NCBI GenBank assembly: GCA_030248065.1
Contig: JASAMV010004769.1
Span: 1 to 64,000 of the forward strand
From: Rhynchonema sp. JSB1_4
Lineage: Eukaryota > Nematoda > Chromadorea > Monhysterida > Xyalidae
Reading direction: 5' to 3'
DNA: 64,000 nt
Shown: positions 1-8,348 of the stretch, piece after piece
Position numbering within the stretch: the first letter of the stretch is position 1
Layout: each line of letters begins with the position of its first letter
The notes under the pieces: model-generated
What the model saw: only the letters and a program-made list of their open reading frames with translations
Told to the model about the DNA's origin: nothing
Databases searched by the model: none
Position numbers and translations under genes: made by a program

Positions 1-553
1 AAAAAAAAAAGGGAAAGAACGTTTTTACAAAAATTTCAACTGTATCTTGCCCGCGATCGCGCGAGTGGGCACGCAGCGGAATGAAATTTTGTGTGGACCT
101 AGAAGTCCACGCCGTACAAGTTGTGTGCAAGTTTGGGCTTCTCAAGTTAAGTCTTGTGAAAATGGCGTGAGTTTAAATTTTTCAACTCACGCAATATAAG
201 GAATCAACCATATGTCGCTTAGCATTACCATGCTAGCTCCGATACCAAAGGAACGTTGGAAGGAACAGGGTTGAAAAAATGTTTTTTAATAATTAATTAA
301 TTAATTAAAAAAAAATTTTTTTAATTTTTTTAAAAGGTCTCAGATTGGGGGAACCAAACCGTTCAAAAGGAAACGTTGCAAGGAATATTGAGGCAATGTG
401 TTCGACCAGGTTTTTATTTGATAGATCGATCAAATTGAAAAAGCGTCCGCAGTCGGTCATCGTGAACCATTGGTTGTAAAAACATTTGTGTGGTAAACCG
501 GTCCAAACGATTCGCTATTCAACATCGATATCAAATTCCACACAGGCATCGTC
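1..553. other. 5' flank of the ligand gene, no gene seen
   Basis: I see no coding exon here. Positions 285-335 are an AT-only low-complexity run of TTAA/TAAT units followed by A and T tracts. The stretch probably holds the promoter and 5' UTR of the gene that starts near 554, but I could not recognise a promoter motif. Confidence 0.4.
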
Positions 554-895
554 ATGCTAATCGTTGGTCTAATCCTGGTGGCGTTGCTGTTGTTCTCCGC
601 CTGGCGCACGCACTGCAAATGTTGCTCAATTGTGCATCATGAAGAAGCTGATATTATAAGTGTGATGATTGATGCCGAAAAACAAGCACCTCGTGAGAAA
701 TCAGGGGTCGCGAAAGAGTCCACCGCTTTGATATCCGTGACCGCAAGCGCCCCAGACATTTGCATGGAAAACAGCAGAAGCCTAATCACACCACGGCAGA
801 AGAGAGAAAAACAACAGAATCTGAAAACAAATTTGGAGCGTAAATTTGTGTCCGTTTCTGGTGATAATAAGAGATCTGATACGCCGGAAATACGG
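554..895 (+). CDS. Possible first exon: signal peptide and start of propeptide
   Basis: An ATG at 554 opens a 114-codon frame that starts MLIVGLILVALLLFSAW, a good signal peptide, followed by a polar, basic segment. The frame reaches a GT donor in phase 0 (CGG|GTGACG at 895/896), which fits the phase-0 start of the next exon at 1910. No homology is recognisable, as is common for TGF-beta propeptides. The open frame itself stops at 908-910, so it could instead be an unrelated small secreted peptide or chance. Confidence 0.4.
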
Positions 896-3644
896 GTGAC
901 GTTGTGCTGAGTTGGGTTTTTTGGGAAAATGCATCGTTTTAATTCTCTATCTCTACTTCTGCTTTGTAATTGTTTCAAATGTTTCGTTTGTTTCATTTGC
1001 CATATTGTACAAAAGTATATTGGTTCACATTAACTGTTCAGTTCAAGGCACGTCTGGCACACTGTACCATGGCTCTGTGGTTTACTCTGTGGAAAACAAA
1101 ATCTTTATCCGATAACACTACTCATGGATTCTAAAAGTTTTTCTTCAAAAAAGCAGACTGTTATACCGTGTGTGCCAATCTCAATTTCCAGAATAAGTGG
1201 GTGGAATGACGGAATAAAACACAAAAATAAGTGGTCAAATGATCAATTTGGATGCGTCCAAAAACCATAGCACCCTGATTGTTGCACGAAAGCGTGGTTG
1301 AAACGCTGTAACGAGCAAAAAGCTCTTTGAGCTTGTTTTGACAAAACGAATATCAAGCTCGAAAAAAGTGCTTGAGTATCACTAATGCACCAAAGTGGTA
1401 TAGTCCGACAACAACTAACGCAGAATTTATGGCAGTCAATCTGCCTGATCCGTAAAGCGGAAAACGTGCGCGCTCGCTTCAGACATGAAAATTGGAATGG
1501 TTCGACTGGGGTTACGGTAGCAAGCAAAGAACCGCGAGAGAAAGAAAGAGAAAAAGAAGCGGCCAAAGTATGAATTTTTCTGCATAACGACACAAAAGAG
1601 GGCAATCATATGAAGTGACTGCCAGCCAAAAATTGAAAAAAAACATTTTGAAGGCACCGAAGAGTTGAATAAGCCGAGTCTGAAGGTGAAGAAGAAGACG
1701 GAAATGAAAAAGAAAAAATGTCTGCGAGCTTCCGGTCTAAAACCGGGCAAGCTTATCGCTGGATTTTCCGCTTTACCAATCAGGCAGTGTGGCTGCCATA
1801 AATTCTGCGTTAGCTGTTGCTGGACTATATCAGTGAAACACACGATTCACAATGTGAATAGAAGAACGACACTGAAAGTACAGTTGTCCACACACTGTTT
1901 GAATATCAGGATCTTGTTTTCTTATCTAACGATTTCTCCTCCGATGATCCTGTCAAAGAAAATGTTTCAAATGTCGACCATCCCGCCTATCAGCAATGTA
2001 ACGACGCCCGTTTTGCCAACCAATTTCGCCCACCACCAACCACTGACGATGGGTGCCGCCACCCAATTGCAATTGCTGTTGATGATGCTGAAGACAAGCG
2101 CTCCCGATCGAGCGCACGGAGCAGACAAAGGTCAGCAGGAAGCGGTCACCATTTACGGGAAAAGTCGCGAAAATCAGTTTTTGTTCAGAAAGTTCTCCCT
2201 ACCTACAGCCGCCAATGAGGCTCAATTTGGAAAATCTACCCAGTTGAGCTCCAAGGGGGTATAGCGTGAGGTTGAAAAATCAGGCAGGGCGGGATTTGGG
2301 AACTGATGAGGGCCCTGAAAGGAACTCCAGTTGACAACAACGGCTGGTCTCACAAGAGAGCACCGCTCAACCGATCAACTGGACCTTGTCAACGGCACTC
2401 GCTTACGATTAGTTTCAAAGTTGGTTCCGTTTCACACAGATAGCTACCCCTGTTAATTACAGTCTACCCTCTTTATAGTGACACTCTTTGTACTGGAACC
2501 CTTTCCCGTATTATCATGCCACTCTACATTATTGTGCAGGGTGTTCATCATAGTGACAAAAATGGAGTATCACGTCACTATAAAGGGGATAGACTGTATG
2601 AGACCAAAGCATCAAATATCAGCTGAATTGGCCACAGAGAAACTGATCTACCATTGAATGGCCGGTGTAACATTTCGCCTTCTCACATGGCCATCTGGTG
2701 CATTCGCACTGACGATGACGTGGTGCACGGCTCATCTGTGAAGACAGATTTGCGCGTAGTAACCTAAACGTATACTCTGGCAATTCTTTTGGGAGAAACT
2801 TTTCTACCGCGTTGCCTGATCCGTAAAGCGCATTATGCGTGCACTGGTTACAGAAGTCACGTGACCGCTATAGCCAGTGCACGCATCATGCGCTTTACGG
2901 ATCAGGCAACGCGTTTGAAAAGTTTCTCCCAAAAGAATTGTCAGAGTATATATTTCTGGATAACTGTCTAGGTTACCACGCAAATCGGTTTTCACAGACG
3001 GGCGGTGCACCAGGTCATCGTCAGTGGGAATGAGATCGCATTTCGCAATTTCAGGAGATGGGCTACACATCCGTATTTCGACCGGAACACTTCAACGCCT
3101 ATTATTGTGCTGGTGACTGTTCAATGCAACACGCAATGGAGAAACCAAAGAAGTACGACCTGCACGCATACATGCAGGCAAAGGCCAACCTTCACGACCC
3201 CAGCCAAGCGCCCGCCCCGTGCTGTGTGCCAACTGAAGTCAGTTTCGGCGGGAATTTTCGGCGGGCAAACATTGCTCTGGCAATATGTATACTCTTTGCG
3301 TCTATGACAGAATTTTTTTCAAATGTGCGTGTCGAAATCGTAAAGCGCAAAGCTCCGTTCTTCGCCTTAGACTGGAAGCGATCAACACGTGTTGCATGTC
3401 AGGGGTCATCGGTGCTCTAAGCGATTATCCCATCACTTCTAGCCTGAAGCGGATTATGCGCTCTACGATTCAGGCAGCGTATTTGAGAAAAATCTGTCAA
3501 ACGCATAAATTGTCTGAGTTTGCAGTAAATCTAACAATCAGAAAATCATTTCCTTTTAAGCTGGGCCCGATCTCGGTCGTGACCACCGCGTGGAAGTTGG
3601 AAACCTACAGCAATATGGTCGTGGCCGAGTGTGGTTGCCGTTAA
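554..3644 (+). CDS. TGF-beta superfamily ligand, BMP/activin type, five-exon model
   Basis: This is a secreted dimeric growth factor that would signal through serine/threonine kinase receptors. The model joins 554-895, 1910-2130, 2284-2419, 3055-3237 and 3561-3644. All phases agree and it encodes about 321 residues, short for the family (usually 350-450). The C-terminal domain has the seven knot cysteines in order: GPCQRH, YYCAGDC, APCCVPT and AECGCR. The CC pair includes the cysteine that normally links the dimer. Basic RxxR sites (RSARSRQR) precede the mature part, as expected for proprotein cleavage. The usual GW..W of BMPs is replaced by GY, and the knot has no tryptophan near its first strand. 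The last three exons are secure, the second is likely, and the first (signal peptide) is tentative. I cannot assign a specific nematode orthologue such as DBL-1, UNC-129 or TIG-2. Confidence 0.85.
896..1909 (+). other. Putative intron 1 of the ligand gene
   Basis: This stretch of about 1 kb has no recognisable exon. A 430-bp inverted-repeat element (1400-1829) fills its middle. Confidence 0.35.
1400..1829. mobile_element. MITE with about 70-bp terminal inverted repeats (family G)
   Basis: The left arm reads TAGTCCGACAACAACTAACG and continues with AGAATTTATGGCAG and CCTGATCCGTAAAGCGGAAAA. The right arm is its reverse complement, ending GTTGCTGGACTATA. The interior is A-rich and non-coding. 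A shorter relative lies at 35154-35402. The inner part of the arm (GCCTGATCCGTAAAGCG) is shared with the 180-bp hairpin family, so the two families are related. There is no transposase, so it is non-autonomous. Confidence 0.8.
1910..2130 (+). CDS. Ligand exon 2: propeptide and basic cleavage region
   Basis: The exon is open from a TATCAG|GAT acceptor to an AAAG|GTCAGC donor (phase 0 in, phase 2 out). The product is acidic and Pro-rich, then turns strongly basic at its end (DKRSRSSARSRQR), giving several RxxR furin-type sites just before the mature domain. Codon AG|G is completed by the next exon in the correct frame. An alternative acceptor at 1882/1883 would change the phase. A longer open frame in another register (1665-2264) is a shadow that runs through the MITE. 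Confidence 0.65.
2284..2419 (+). CDS. Ligand exon 3: mature N-terminus and first knot cysteine
   Basis: This 136-nt exon (phase 2 in, phase 0 out) encodes a mature N-terminal linker and then GPCQRHSLTISFK. That aligns residue by residue with the CxRHxLYVxF start of BMP knots. Joined to the next exon (EMGY), the distance from the first cysteine to the conserved glycine is exactly the BMP value of 14 positions. The exon lies in no long open frame and was found by motif. The acceptor (AAAAATCAG) has a poor pyrimidine tract, and the donor is the weak form AAA|GTTGGT. Confidence 0.85.
2460..2596. mobile_element. Pogo-like MITE with TA target duplication
   Basis: The ends are CAGTCTACCCTCTTTATAGTG and its reverse complement (CACTATAAAGGGGATAGACTG), each flanked by TA. 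CAGT termini with a TA duplication are typical of pogo/Tigger elements. Single ends of the same family occur near 25137 (CACTATAAAGAGG), 27947, 32878 and 61662. There is no coding capacity. Confidence 0.8.
2698..3032. mobile_element. Hairpin MITE (family O) split by a nested family-H element
   Basis: The arms CACTGACGATGACNTGGTGC at 2708-2735 and the inverse GCACCAGGTCATCGTCAGTG near 3006-3028 continue inward through matching GTGAAGACAGATTTGCG / CGCAAATCGGTTTTCAC. They are interrupted at 2771-2950 by a complete family-H hairpin. Single family-O ends recur near 6252, 7405, 7877, 22290 and 40671. Confidence 0.75.
2771..2950. mobile_element. 180-bp near-perfect hairpin MITE (family H), copy 1
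   Basis: The whole element is a palindrome. It begins TATACTCTGGCAATTCTTTT, runs through GGGAGAAACTTTT and TGCCTGATCCGTAAAGCGCA, turns near AAGTCACGTGACC, and returns as the reverse complement ending TCAGAGTATA. Open frames inside it are repeat artefacts. Confidence 0.9.
3055..3237 (+). CDS. Ligand exon 4: core of the cystine knot
   Basis: Acceptor GCAATTTCAG|GAG and donor CTGAA|GTCAGT bound a 61-codon exon in phase 0-0. It encodes EMGYTSVFRPEHFNAYYC, then AGDC, a His/Lys-rich helix region, and APCCVPTE at its end. NAYYCxGxC and PCCVPT are signature TGF-beta superfamily motifs. The helix region between them is typical of BMP/activin ligands in length. Confidence 0.96.
3289..3530. mobile_element. 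Decayed family-H hairpin in the last ligand intron
   Basis: The left part (TATACTCTTTGCGTC ... TTTTTCAAATGTG ... ATCGTAAAGCGC) and the right part (TACGATTCAGGCAGCG ... TTTGAGAAAAATC ... TTGTCTGAG) form a diverged inverted repeat matching family H. It is older than the other copies. It fills most of the 323-bp intron 3238-3560. Confidence 0.65.
3561..3644 (+). CDS. Ligand terminal exon
   Basis: Acceptor TTTCCTTTTAAG is followed by 27 codons and TAA: LGPISVVTTAWKLE, then SNMVVAECGCR and stop. Joined to PCCVPTE, this gives the canonical CCVPTxLxPISV ... NMVVxxCGCR end of BMP/activin ligands, with the two last knot cysteines present. Confidence 0.96.
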   Translation: MGPISVVTTAWKLETYSNMVVAECGCR

Positions 3645-4036
3645 AGACACGTTCTGATGTGATATTTTTCTGCCTTGGTTTTCTAGGGGAATAACGTGAT
3701 TTCTGATAATTTTGGCCCTTTCAATGTGACTCGTACTTTAATTAATTATTTGAGTACTACTTGGGGTTGGTACATAGTGGTTTGCGTGCAAGATCGTTGA
3801 GTTCTTTTTGAGAACGAACTACATACCACAATTTAACAAAAATAGAAGTGAAGCTGTGCGGCATTAAAAGTATGATGAATCATTTGCAGTAATCACTGAT
3901 TGTCAAGGTTGGGTTCAATCGTTTCCTGTGGTTCCTGTCCACGTCAAGTCGTATTTTGTCTGATCATTTATTTCGCATACGGCTGCCCGTGAAGTATTGT
4001 ACAGTGGCATTATGTCCATAAAGCTTGCGCTGTGCG

Positions 4037-4154
4037 AATAAAAGCGGCACTTTCCATGGATAAAATTCTAAAAGAATGAGATATTCAATATCTAATGTAT
4101 TTGTAGGTTGACGATGTATTATTGTACATCAAAATATATTCTATGGAAAATAAA
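4037..4154 (+). promoter_or_regulatory. Candidate polyadenylation signals for the ligand gene
   Basis: AATAAA occurs at 4037-4042 and 4149-4154, about 0.4-0.5 kb after the ligand stop codon. Either could end the transcript before the convergent gene begins at 4462. This rests on motif and position only. Confidence 0.3.
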
Positions 4155-4461
4155 ATCACCCGATAATGCTGCGCGTACGAAGGGCTAATTAATTCTTACA
4201 GAAAAAGTAAACTACTGAACAAATCAATTCACAGGATCATGCAGCTCTGCTAAATGAACAAAAAAATATCAGGTTTCTAACAGAAAATGTAAACAAACGC
4301 TTACGCAAGTTTTGAGTAACAAAAATATTTTTGCAAGAGGACAGGGAAACCCCAACCCTAGAAATTCACGTAATTGCACAGAAGACTACATTGTTCACAA
4401 AAAATATCATTTCTTTGCGGCGGTGTAAATAGCATACTGAAATCAAAATATTACATAATTT

Positions 4462-4697
4462 CTATCTATCATAATTCGATTGTGTCTGCGTTTTTCCGTG
4501 TCGTTTCTGATGCAGTCTGTTCACTTTCAGCAGGTAGATGACAAGAATCACACCGAAGAGCCCGAAGGCCGTTGATATGACCAACATTAGGGTGGCACCC
4601 TGACGAGGCACGCACACCCGGTCGTGCGGGTAGGAAAAGTGGATCAGACTCCGGTCACGTGACTTGGATAACGTCGATGAGCGCGAGTCGAATTCTT
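4462..4697 (-). CDS. ZP gene last exon: juxtamembrane, TM helix and tail
   Basis: The exon is read from acceptor AATCTTTGCAG (phase 1) to a TAG at 4462-4464. It encodes an acidic/Ser-rich spacer, YPHDRVCVPRQG, a hydrophobic helix (ATLMLVISTAFGLFGVILV and following) and the tail KVNRLHQKRHGKTQTQSNYDR minus its last residue boundary. This topology, one helix after the ZP module and an RxxR site, is standard for ZP precursors. An alternative acceptor at 4748/4749 starts the exon at 4747 in phase 2 and would pair with the donor at 5153. Confidence 0.82.
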
Positions 4698-7600
4698 CTG
4701 CAAAGATTTTGAAGGAATTGTGAAACAACAGCCACAGTCGAAAGTGACTGATCACAAACGGACGGTGGTGCACTCGGCCATCGTCAGCACAAGTAATCGT
4801 GTGGATTAATAGATTGCGGACATTGTCAATTTTGGTGATTAGAAAAGTTAAGTCAAGAAATGTTGACATGAATGTCAGCCGAGTCCTGGCTGTTGTTACA
4901 ACACAGTCGGAACGGGAAACGTTTTTTTTTTCAAAAATTTCCGAGATATTTTCCAAGGTTGCGAGAGGATGTTGTCAAAACCAGGAGTACTGTGCGCATG
5001 AAAACATTTTGCATTTTGACGATTCGATCGATGCTTCGCAGTCGATATAAAATATCTCAGTCGCTGTTTAAAAATATTGTTTTGTCTCGGTACTGAGCAG
5101 CATACATAATGATGACGTCACGACCTGAACTTTTTAAGTTTCTTAACTCTCACCAACCCCTCAAATATCGATGCAGTTCATCAGAAGGATCATCCAAAAC
5201 GATCAATTCATCTGAAACATCCAGTTCCATCGTTTGACCCTCAGTTAGCTGACGAATTTGGGTGGCAATCGGCACCTGAGCGAAGGACAAATATTTGCGT
5301 GAAATATGTGATTTTTAGTCACCAGACTTTACTTTGCTGGCTGAAAGAAAAGTTTCGTCCTCAGCATTTTTACTTGTACAAGTGAAAACAATCGAGACTT
5401 TAGTCGATGATTTTTAAAAAGATCGTTTAGCTCGGCAACCCGTCGAGCACTTCAAACCAAACTGTCCGTTACCATCGATAACCAACCACCTTTGTTTTAT
5501 TGTTTTTATTATAATTTCTATTCGAATGCAGTGCTTTGAGCGGGAATTCGGCTGCGATCACGCCCAGATCGTGATAGGTCTTGGATGGATCGGCGATAGC
5601 TCGCGCGTATCGATGACGATGACGCAGCGTCTGCGAAAGATTTTTAGAAATTGATTATTTGTATTTTCTTCAAATTGACCAATTTCGTTTGCCAGTTTTG
5701 AGATATAATTTACATACTTAGTATTTTTTGCTTATTCAGTTTCAACAGATATACAGTTTGCTGTCATCAGCTCTGCGTTCAGGAACAAGGTGGTGGCTCT
5801 TGGAAGCCTGTTTCACACAGATGTTTCAAGAAATCTTTGCCACAAAAATAATTATCACATTACATTATCATGACAACAGATGGACATGATAGCAAATAAG
5901 AAATCACTCTCCAGGTCACACAAAAATCCCATGAGATTAATGCACACGTTGTGTGAAACATCAGCTAGGCAGCCAACCTGCAATGAGATTTCTTGCGGCG
6001 GCGGAGACTCGACAGCTGCGTTCGCTAACTGTTGCATCGCGCATTTGGTCTCCGGAGGCTGCAAGCAACGATCTATTCTCATCATTTTTTCAAGCGACGA
6101 TAAACGGGAATTTCCTGAACAATGGGCATGATCGCAAGATGGGGCTAGGCATTCTGCAGAAATGATGAACATCGATGTGAGTGGAATTAATACCAATTAT
6201 TCACGATTCAGACCCGTTGTCCCCCAGAGTCCCGATGTCCTCCTAAACAGGCCAGGTCATCGTCAGAGCGAACGTACGACTATGAGTAAACGATTGGACG
6301 AAGCATATTGGAGCACAAATCGTAGTCGAAACTTGTTCACCAAAACTACCGTTATGTCCCCGCAACCATTGTTGGCCTTGATGCAAATCTTGATCTGACA
6401 CGTAAATCTCGTGATCGTCTTGTCCGCGAATTTGAATACGTGCGATTCTTGAAAAGCCATCGTCAGATCGCGTGTGTAATCGGGCGTTTGCATCACGTAT
6501 TGATCGATACCGCACCTGTGCGTGTGAAACATTAGTGCGTCTGGCGGGTGGTTGTATCGGGGATGCTTCACAGCAGGCGACCGTCAACACACTTTGAACT
6601 GCTCGGCATCCGAATTTGTACATTCAATGGACAGAATATTTGCTCTGGGTGGACATGGTAACTGAATAATTACAGACTGGGAGGGAGCTAAGTTCACTTT
6701 CATCACACACGTCACAGAGCGGGTTCATTTTTGATTTTCCCACCAGCATGGTAAACGAGCTTGCATTGCGGAGCCTGTCAGATTGTTATTGGAACACTTT
6801 GCAATCGTGTAAACATCTAAGTAAAACTTTATTCATACCCATTCTGATCAATAATCAATATTCGATTGCCCTGTCCGTCCTCGACATAGCAATTCTGCAC
6901 CAGCATTCCGTTCATATCTGTGATGGTGGAATGTTGAGGGAAAATGTGTTTGCGAGATTGGCTAGTGAAGCCCCAGAAACCATTCTTTAGCGCTTCAAAA
7001 CCAGGCAAACTATAGGTTTACAATTATGGAAATGACTCGATCTGTTGCTATTTTGAGCATCAGTGGATCAATCCACAAGACGATCAATGGGCATGATAAC
7101 AAACAAGAGGGTGACACACGAATAATATAGGCTCAAACGCCACATTACCTGATGGACAGTGCCAGACGTGGTACACCGGTTCACCGACTGTAGCATACCG
7201 TATCTCAGTACCCGTGGGTGAACCTTTGCGTATACTGTAGGTGCAGACTGGGGCATCGAACGAAATGGGTATTTCGGTGGAACTTTGTGGACTGACTTCG
7301 AGTATCCGGGTCAGCTCGTTAACACCTGAAAGAAGAACGAAATAATTTTGCGCATCTCGCTACATTTCTGGTTGATTATTGGATTCGCACGTACACAGAC
7401 AGGCGGTGCCCCAGGTCACCGTCAGTATCGGACCCAAAAACCAAAAGCACGCGCGCATGGGTCAAGGAACGAGAAGCGAAATTGGTCAAGGAGACAAAAA
7501 TTGACAGAATCGACGGTACAAAATGACAACACAAAACAATCGAAAGATCGTACCTTCTGTGTAGAAGCAGCGGGCACAAAATGTCCGATCCACCTTGGTG

Positions 7601-8348
7601 ACAAACTGTGGATGCAGCTGTATAGATATGCACACACGGTACATTATGCCGGCCGGGCTCAACTGTGTAAAGAAGGCTTTGTACGTATACGATAAAACTG
7701 TCTGAATTTCTATACCACTGTTGAAAATAAAGTTACTGTAAATGCGATTCTTTTTGGTGCTGAACGTTTCTGCCGATCCCCAACGATCACCTCAGGCCCT
7801 CAAAAGGTGAGACTCAGAGGGTTCCTGTGTTGCACAGTGTTTTACTGACAATATCAAGCAACACTGCCATTTTTGTTGCATCAGGTCATCGTCAGGGCAA
7901 AAACCCTTATAACCAGTCCCCGCATTAACGAAAACAGGCACGAGACTTACGACCGCAGCCCAAACAAATATATGTAAGTGAAACTATAGAAAACTATAAA
8001 ATTGTGAAACATCAGCCCGCCACGCAATCCACTCACACTCCTCTCCCTATTCATGCCACAACTTTCGTGCATGATCACAATCTCATTGGTGTTCCTGGTC
8101 ACGCACATTGGTTCATCGTGTCTGCCAATCACAAACATGTGCGATGGATTGTCGTTCGCTGTGTCCACGGTCATTGTAATCTCCATCTCGCCGCAATTGA
8201 TCTCGGGAGTGCCTGATTGTTCAAGGAGGGTTCAGGGGCAGCTGGGCTCTTGGCCGCCAACTGAGTTACTGGGATTGGACAGAAGAATCTCGCTATAACC
8301 TTATACAACCTGACGCAAGTGAGATAGATGTTTTTGAAAGATTTATAC
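4462..8348 (-). CDS. Cuticlin-type ZP-domain membrane protein, N-terminus missing
   Basis: ZP proteins polymerise into apical extracellular matrix; in nematodes the cuticlins build cuticle ridges and lumen linings. The minus-strand model joins 8310-8348 (tentative), 8037-8212, 7554-7662, 7149-7325, 6839-6917, 6350-6515, 5978-6058, 5158-5275 and 4462-4697. All junction phases agree and the secure part encodes about 380 residues. ZP-N carries INCGEMEI, DEPMC, HESCGM, FVTKVDR and CARCFY. ZP-C carries VCTYSIRKGSP, IRYATVG, VYHVWHC, NCYVEDGQGNR, NGCGID, HVFKFADK, FTCQIKIC and GDITPP. Then come an RYLR furin-type site, a transmembrane helix and a basic tail of about 20 residues. The signal-peptide exon must lie upstream (above 8348) and was not found. 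The family assignment is very secure; the orthologue within the cuticlin-like family is not. Confidence 0.93.
5158..5275 (-). CDS. ZP gene penultimate exon: post-ZP linker with RxxR site
   Basis: Acceptor CTTCGCTCAG starts VPIATQIRQLTEG, followed by an acidic stretch and DELHRYLR. Donor GAGGG|GTTGGT (phase 1) fits the phase-1 start of the last exon. A second donor four bases further (TTG|GTGAGA, ending at 5154, phase 2) is stronger by consensus but needs the alternative acceptor of the last exon. RYLR may be the furin-type site released during ZP polymerisation. Confidence 0.75.
5978..6058 (-). CDS. ZP gene exon: end of ZP-C
   Basis: This 27-codon exon in phase 0-0 starts PPETKCAMQQ after acceptor CGTTGCTTGCAG. 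It completes the motif GDIT|PPxxC, which closes the ZP-C domain in cuticlins. A Pro/Glu-rich linker follows. The donor is CAG|GTTGGC, the weak GTTGG form also used elsewhere here. The octamer GATGTTTC lies about 16 nt inside the next intron. Confidence 0.88.
6350..6515 (-). CDS. ZP gene exon: ZP-C core
   Basis: This exon, phase 2 in and 0 out, encodes CGIDQYVMQTPDYTRDL, then ESHVFKFADK and FTCQIKICIK, then NNGCGDIT. These are diagnostic ZP-C motifs. The acceptor is CACACGCACAG, preceded by CTAATGTTTCAC. The donor is ACG|GTAGTT. Confidence 0.96.
6839..6917 (-). CDS. ZP gene exon: ZP-C, GMLVQNCYVEDGQGNR
   Basis: This 79-nt exon (phase 1 in, 2 out) was found by motif. DMNGMLVQNCYVEDGQGNR and ILIIDQN match the cuticlin pattern G-M-L-V-x-x-C-x-V-D/E-D-G. 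The donor is CAGAATGG|GTATGA. It bridges the neighbouring exons exactly in phase. Confidence 0.96.
7149..7325 (-). CDS. ZP gene exon: linker and start of ZP-C
   Basis: Acceptor GTTCTTCTTTCAG and donor CATCAG|GTAATG bound 177 nt, phase 1-1. The product has a polar linker, then FDAPVCTYSIRKGSP, EIRYATVGEPVYHVWHCPS. RYAxVG and VYHVWxC are highly specific to cuticlin-like ZP domains. Confidence 0.97.
7554..7662 (-). CDS. ZP gene exon: end of ZP-N
   Basis: Acceptor CTTCTTTACACAG and donor CAGAAG|GTACGA bound 109 nt (phase 0 in, 1 out). It encodes LSPAGIMYRVCISIQLHPQF and VTKVDRTFCARCFYTE. HPxFVTKVDRxxxxxCFY is the ZP-N signature. Confidence 0.97.
8037..8212 (-). CDS. ZP gene exon: start of ZP-N
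   Basis: The exon (phase 1 in, 0 out) encodes TPEINCGEMEITMTVDTAND, then HMFVIGRHDEPMC and HESCGMNRERS. C..MEI, G..DxPxC and CG..R are ordered as in ZP-N. Donor GGAGT|GTGAGT is strong. GCTGATGTTTCAC lies 20-33 nt downstream in the intron. Confidence 0.95.
8310..8348 (-). CDS. Possible ZP gene mini-exon upstream of ZP-N
   Basis: A 39-nt open segment (INLSKTSISLAS) follows an excellent acceptor, a long pyrimidine tract ending TCGCCCAG. It has phase 1 at both ends, so it joins the ZP-N exon in frame. The donor (TCAG|GTTGTA) is weak. Inclusion is inferred only from phase and the acceptor. Confidence 0.35.

Larger units (their letters stand above)
2420..3054 (+). other. Ligand intron 3, almost wholly MITE sequence
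   Basis: This 635-bp intron holds a pogo-like MITE at 2460-2596 and a nested pair of hairpin elements at 2698-3032. Little unique sequence remains between them. Confidence 0.75.

Noticed and set aside
1665..2264. 199-codon plus-strand open frame
   Set aside because: It starts inside a MITE and covers the ligand propeptide exon in the wrong register.
3238..3420. Read-through of the ligand frame past CCVPTE
   Set aside because: The frame continues into the intron and a decayed hairpin. The family alignment resumes exactly at 3561, so 3238 is the donor.
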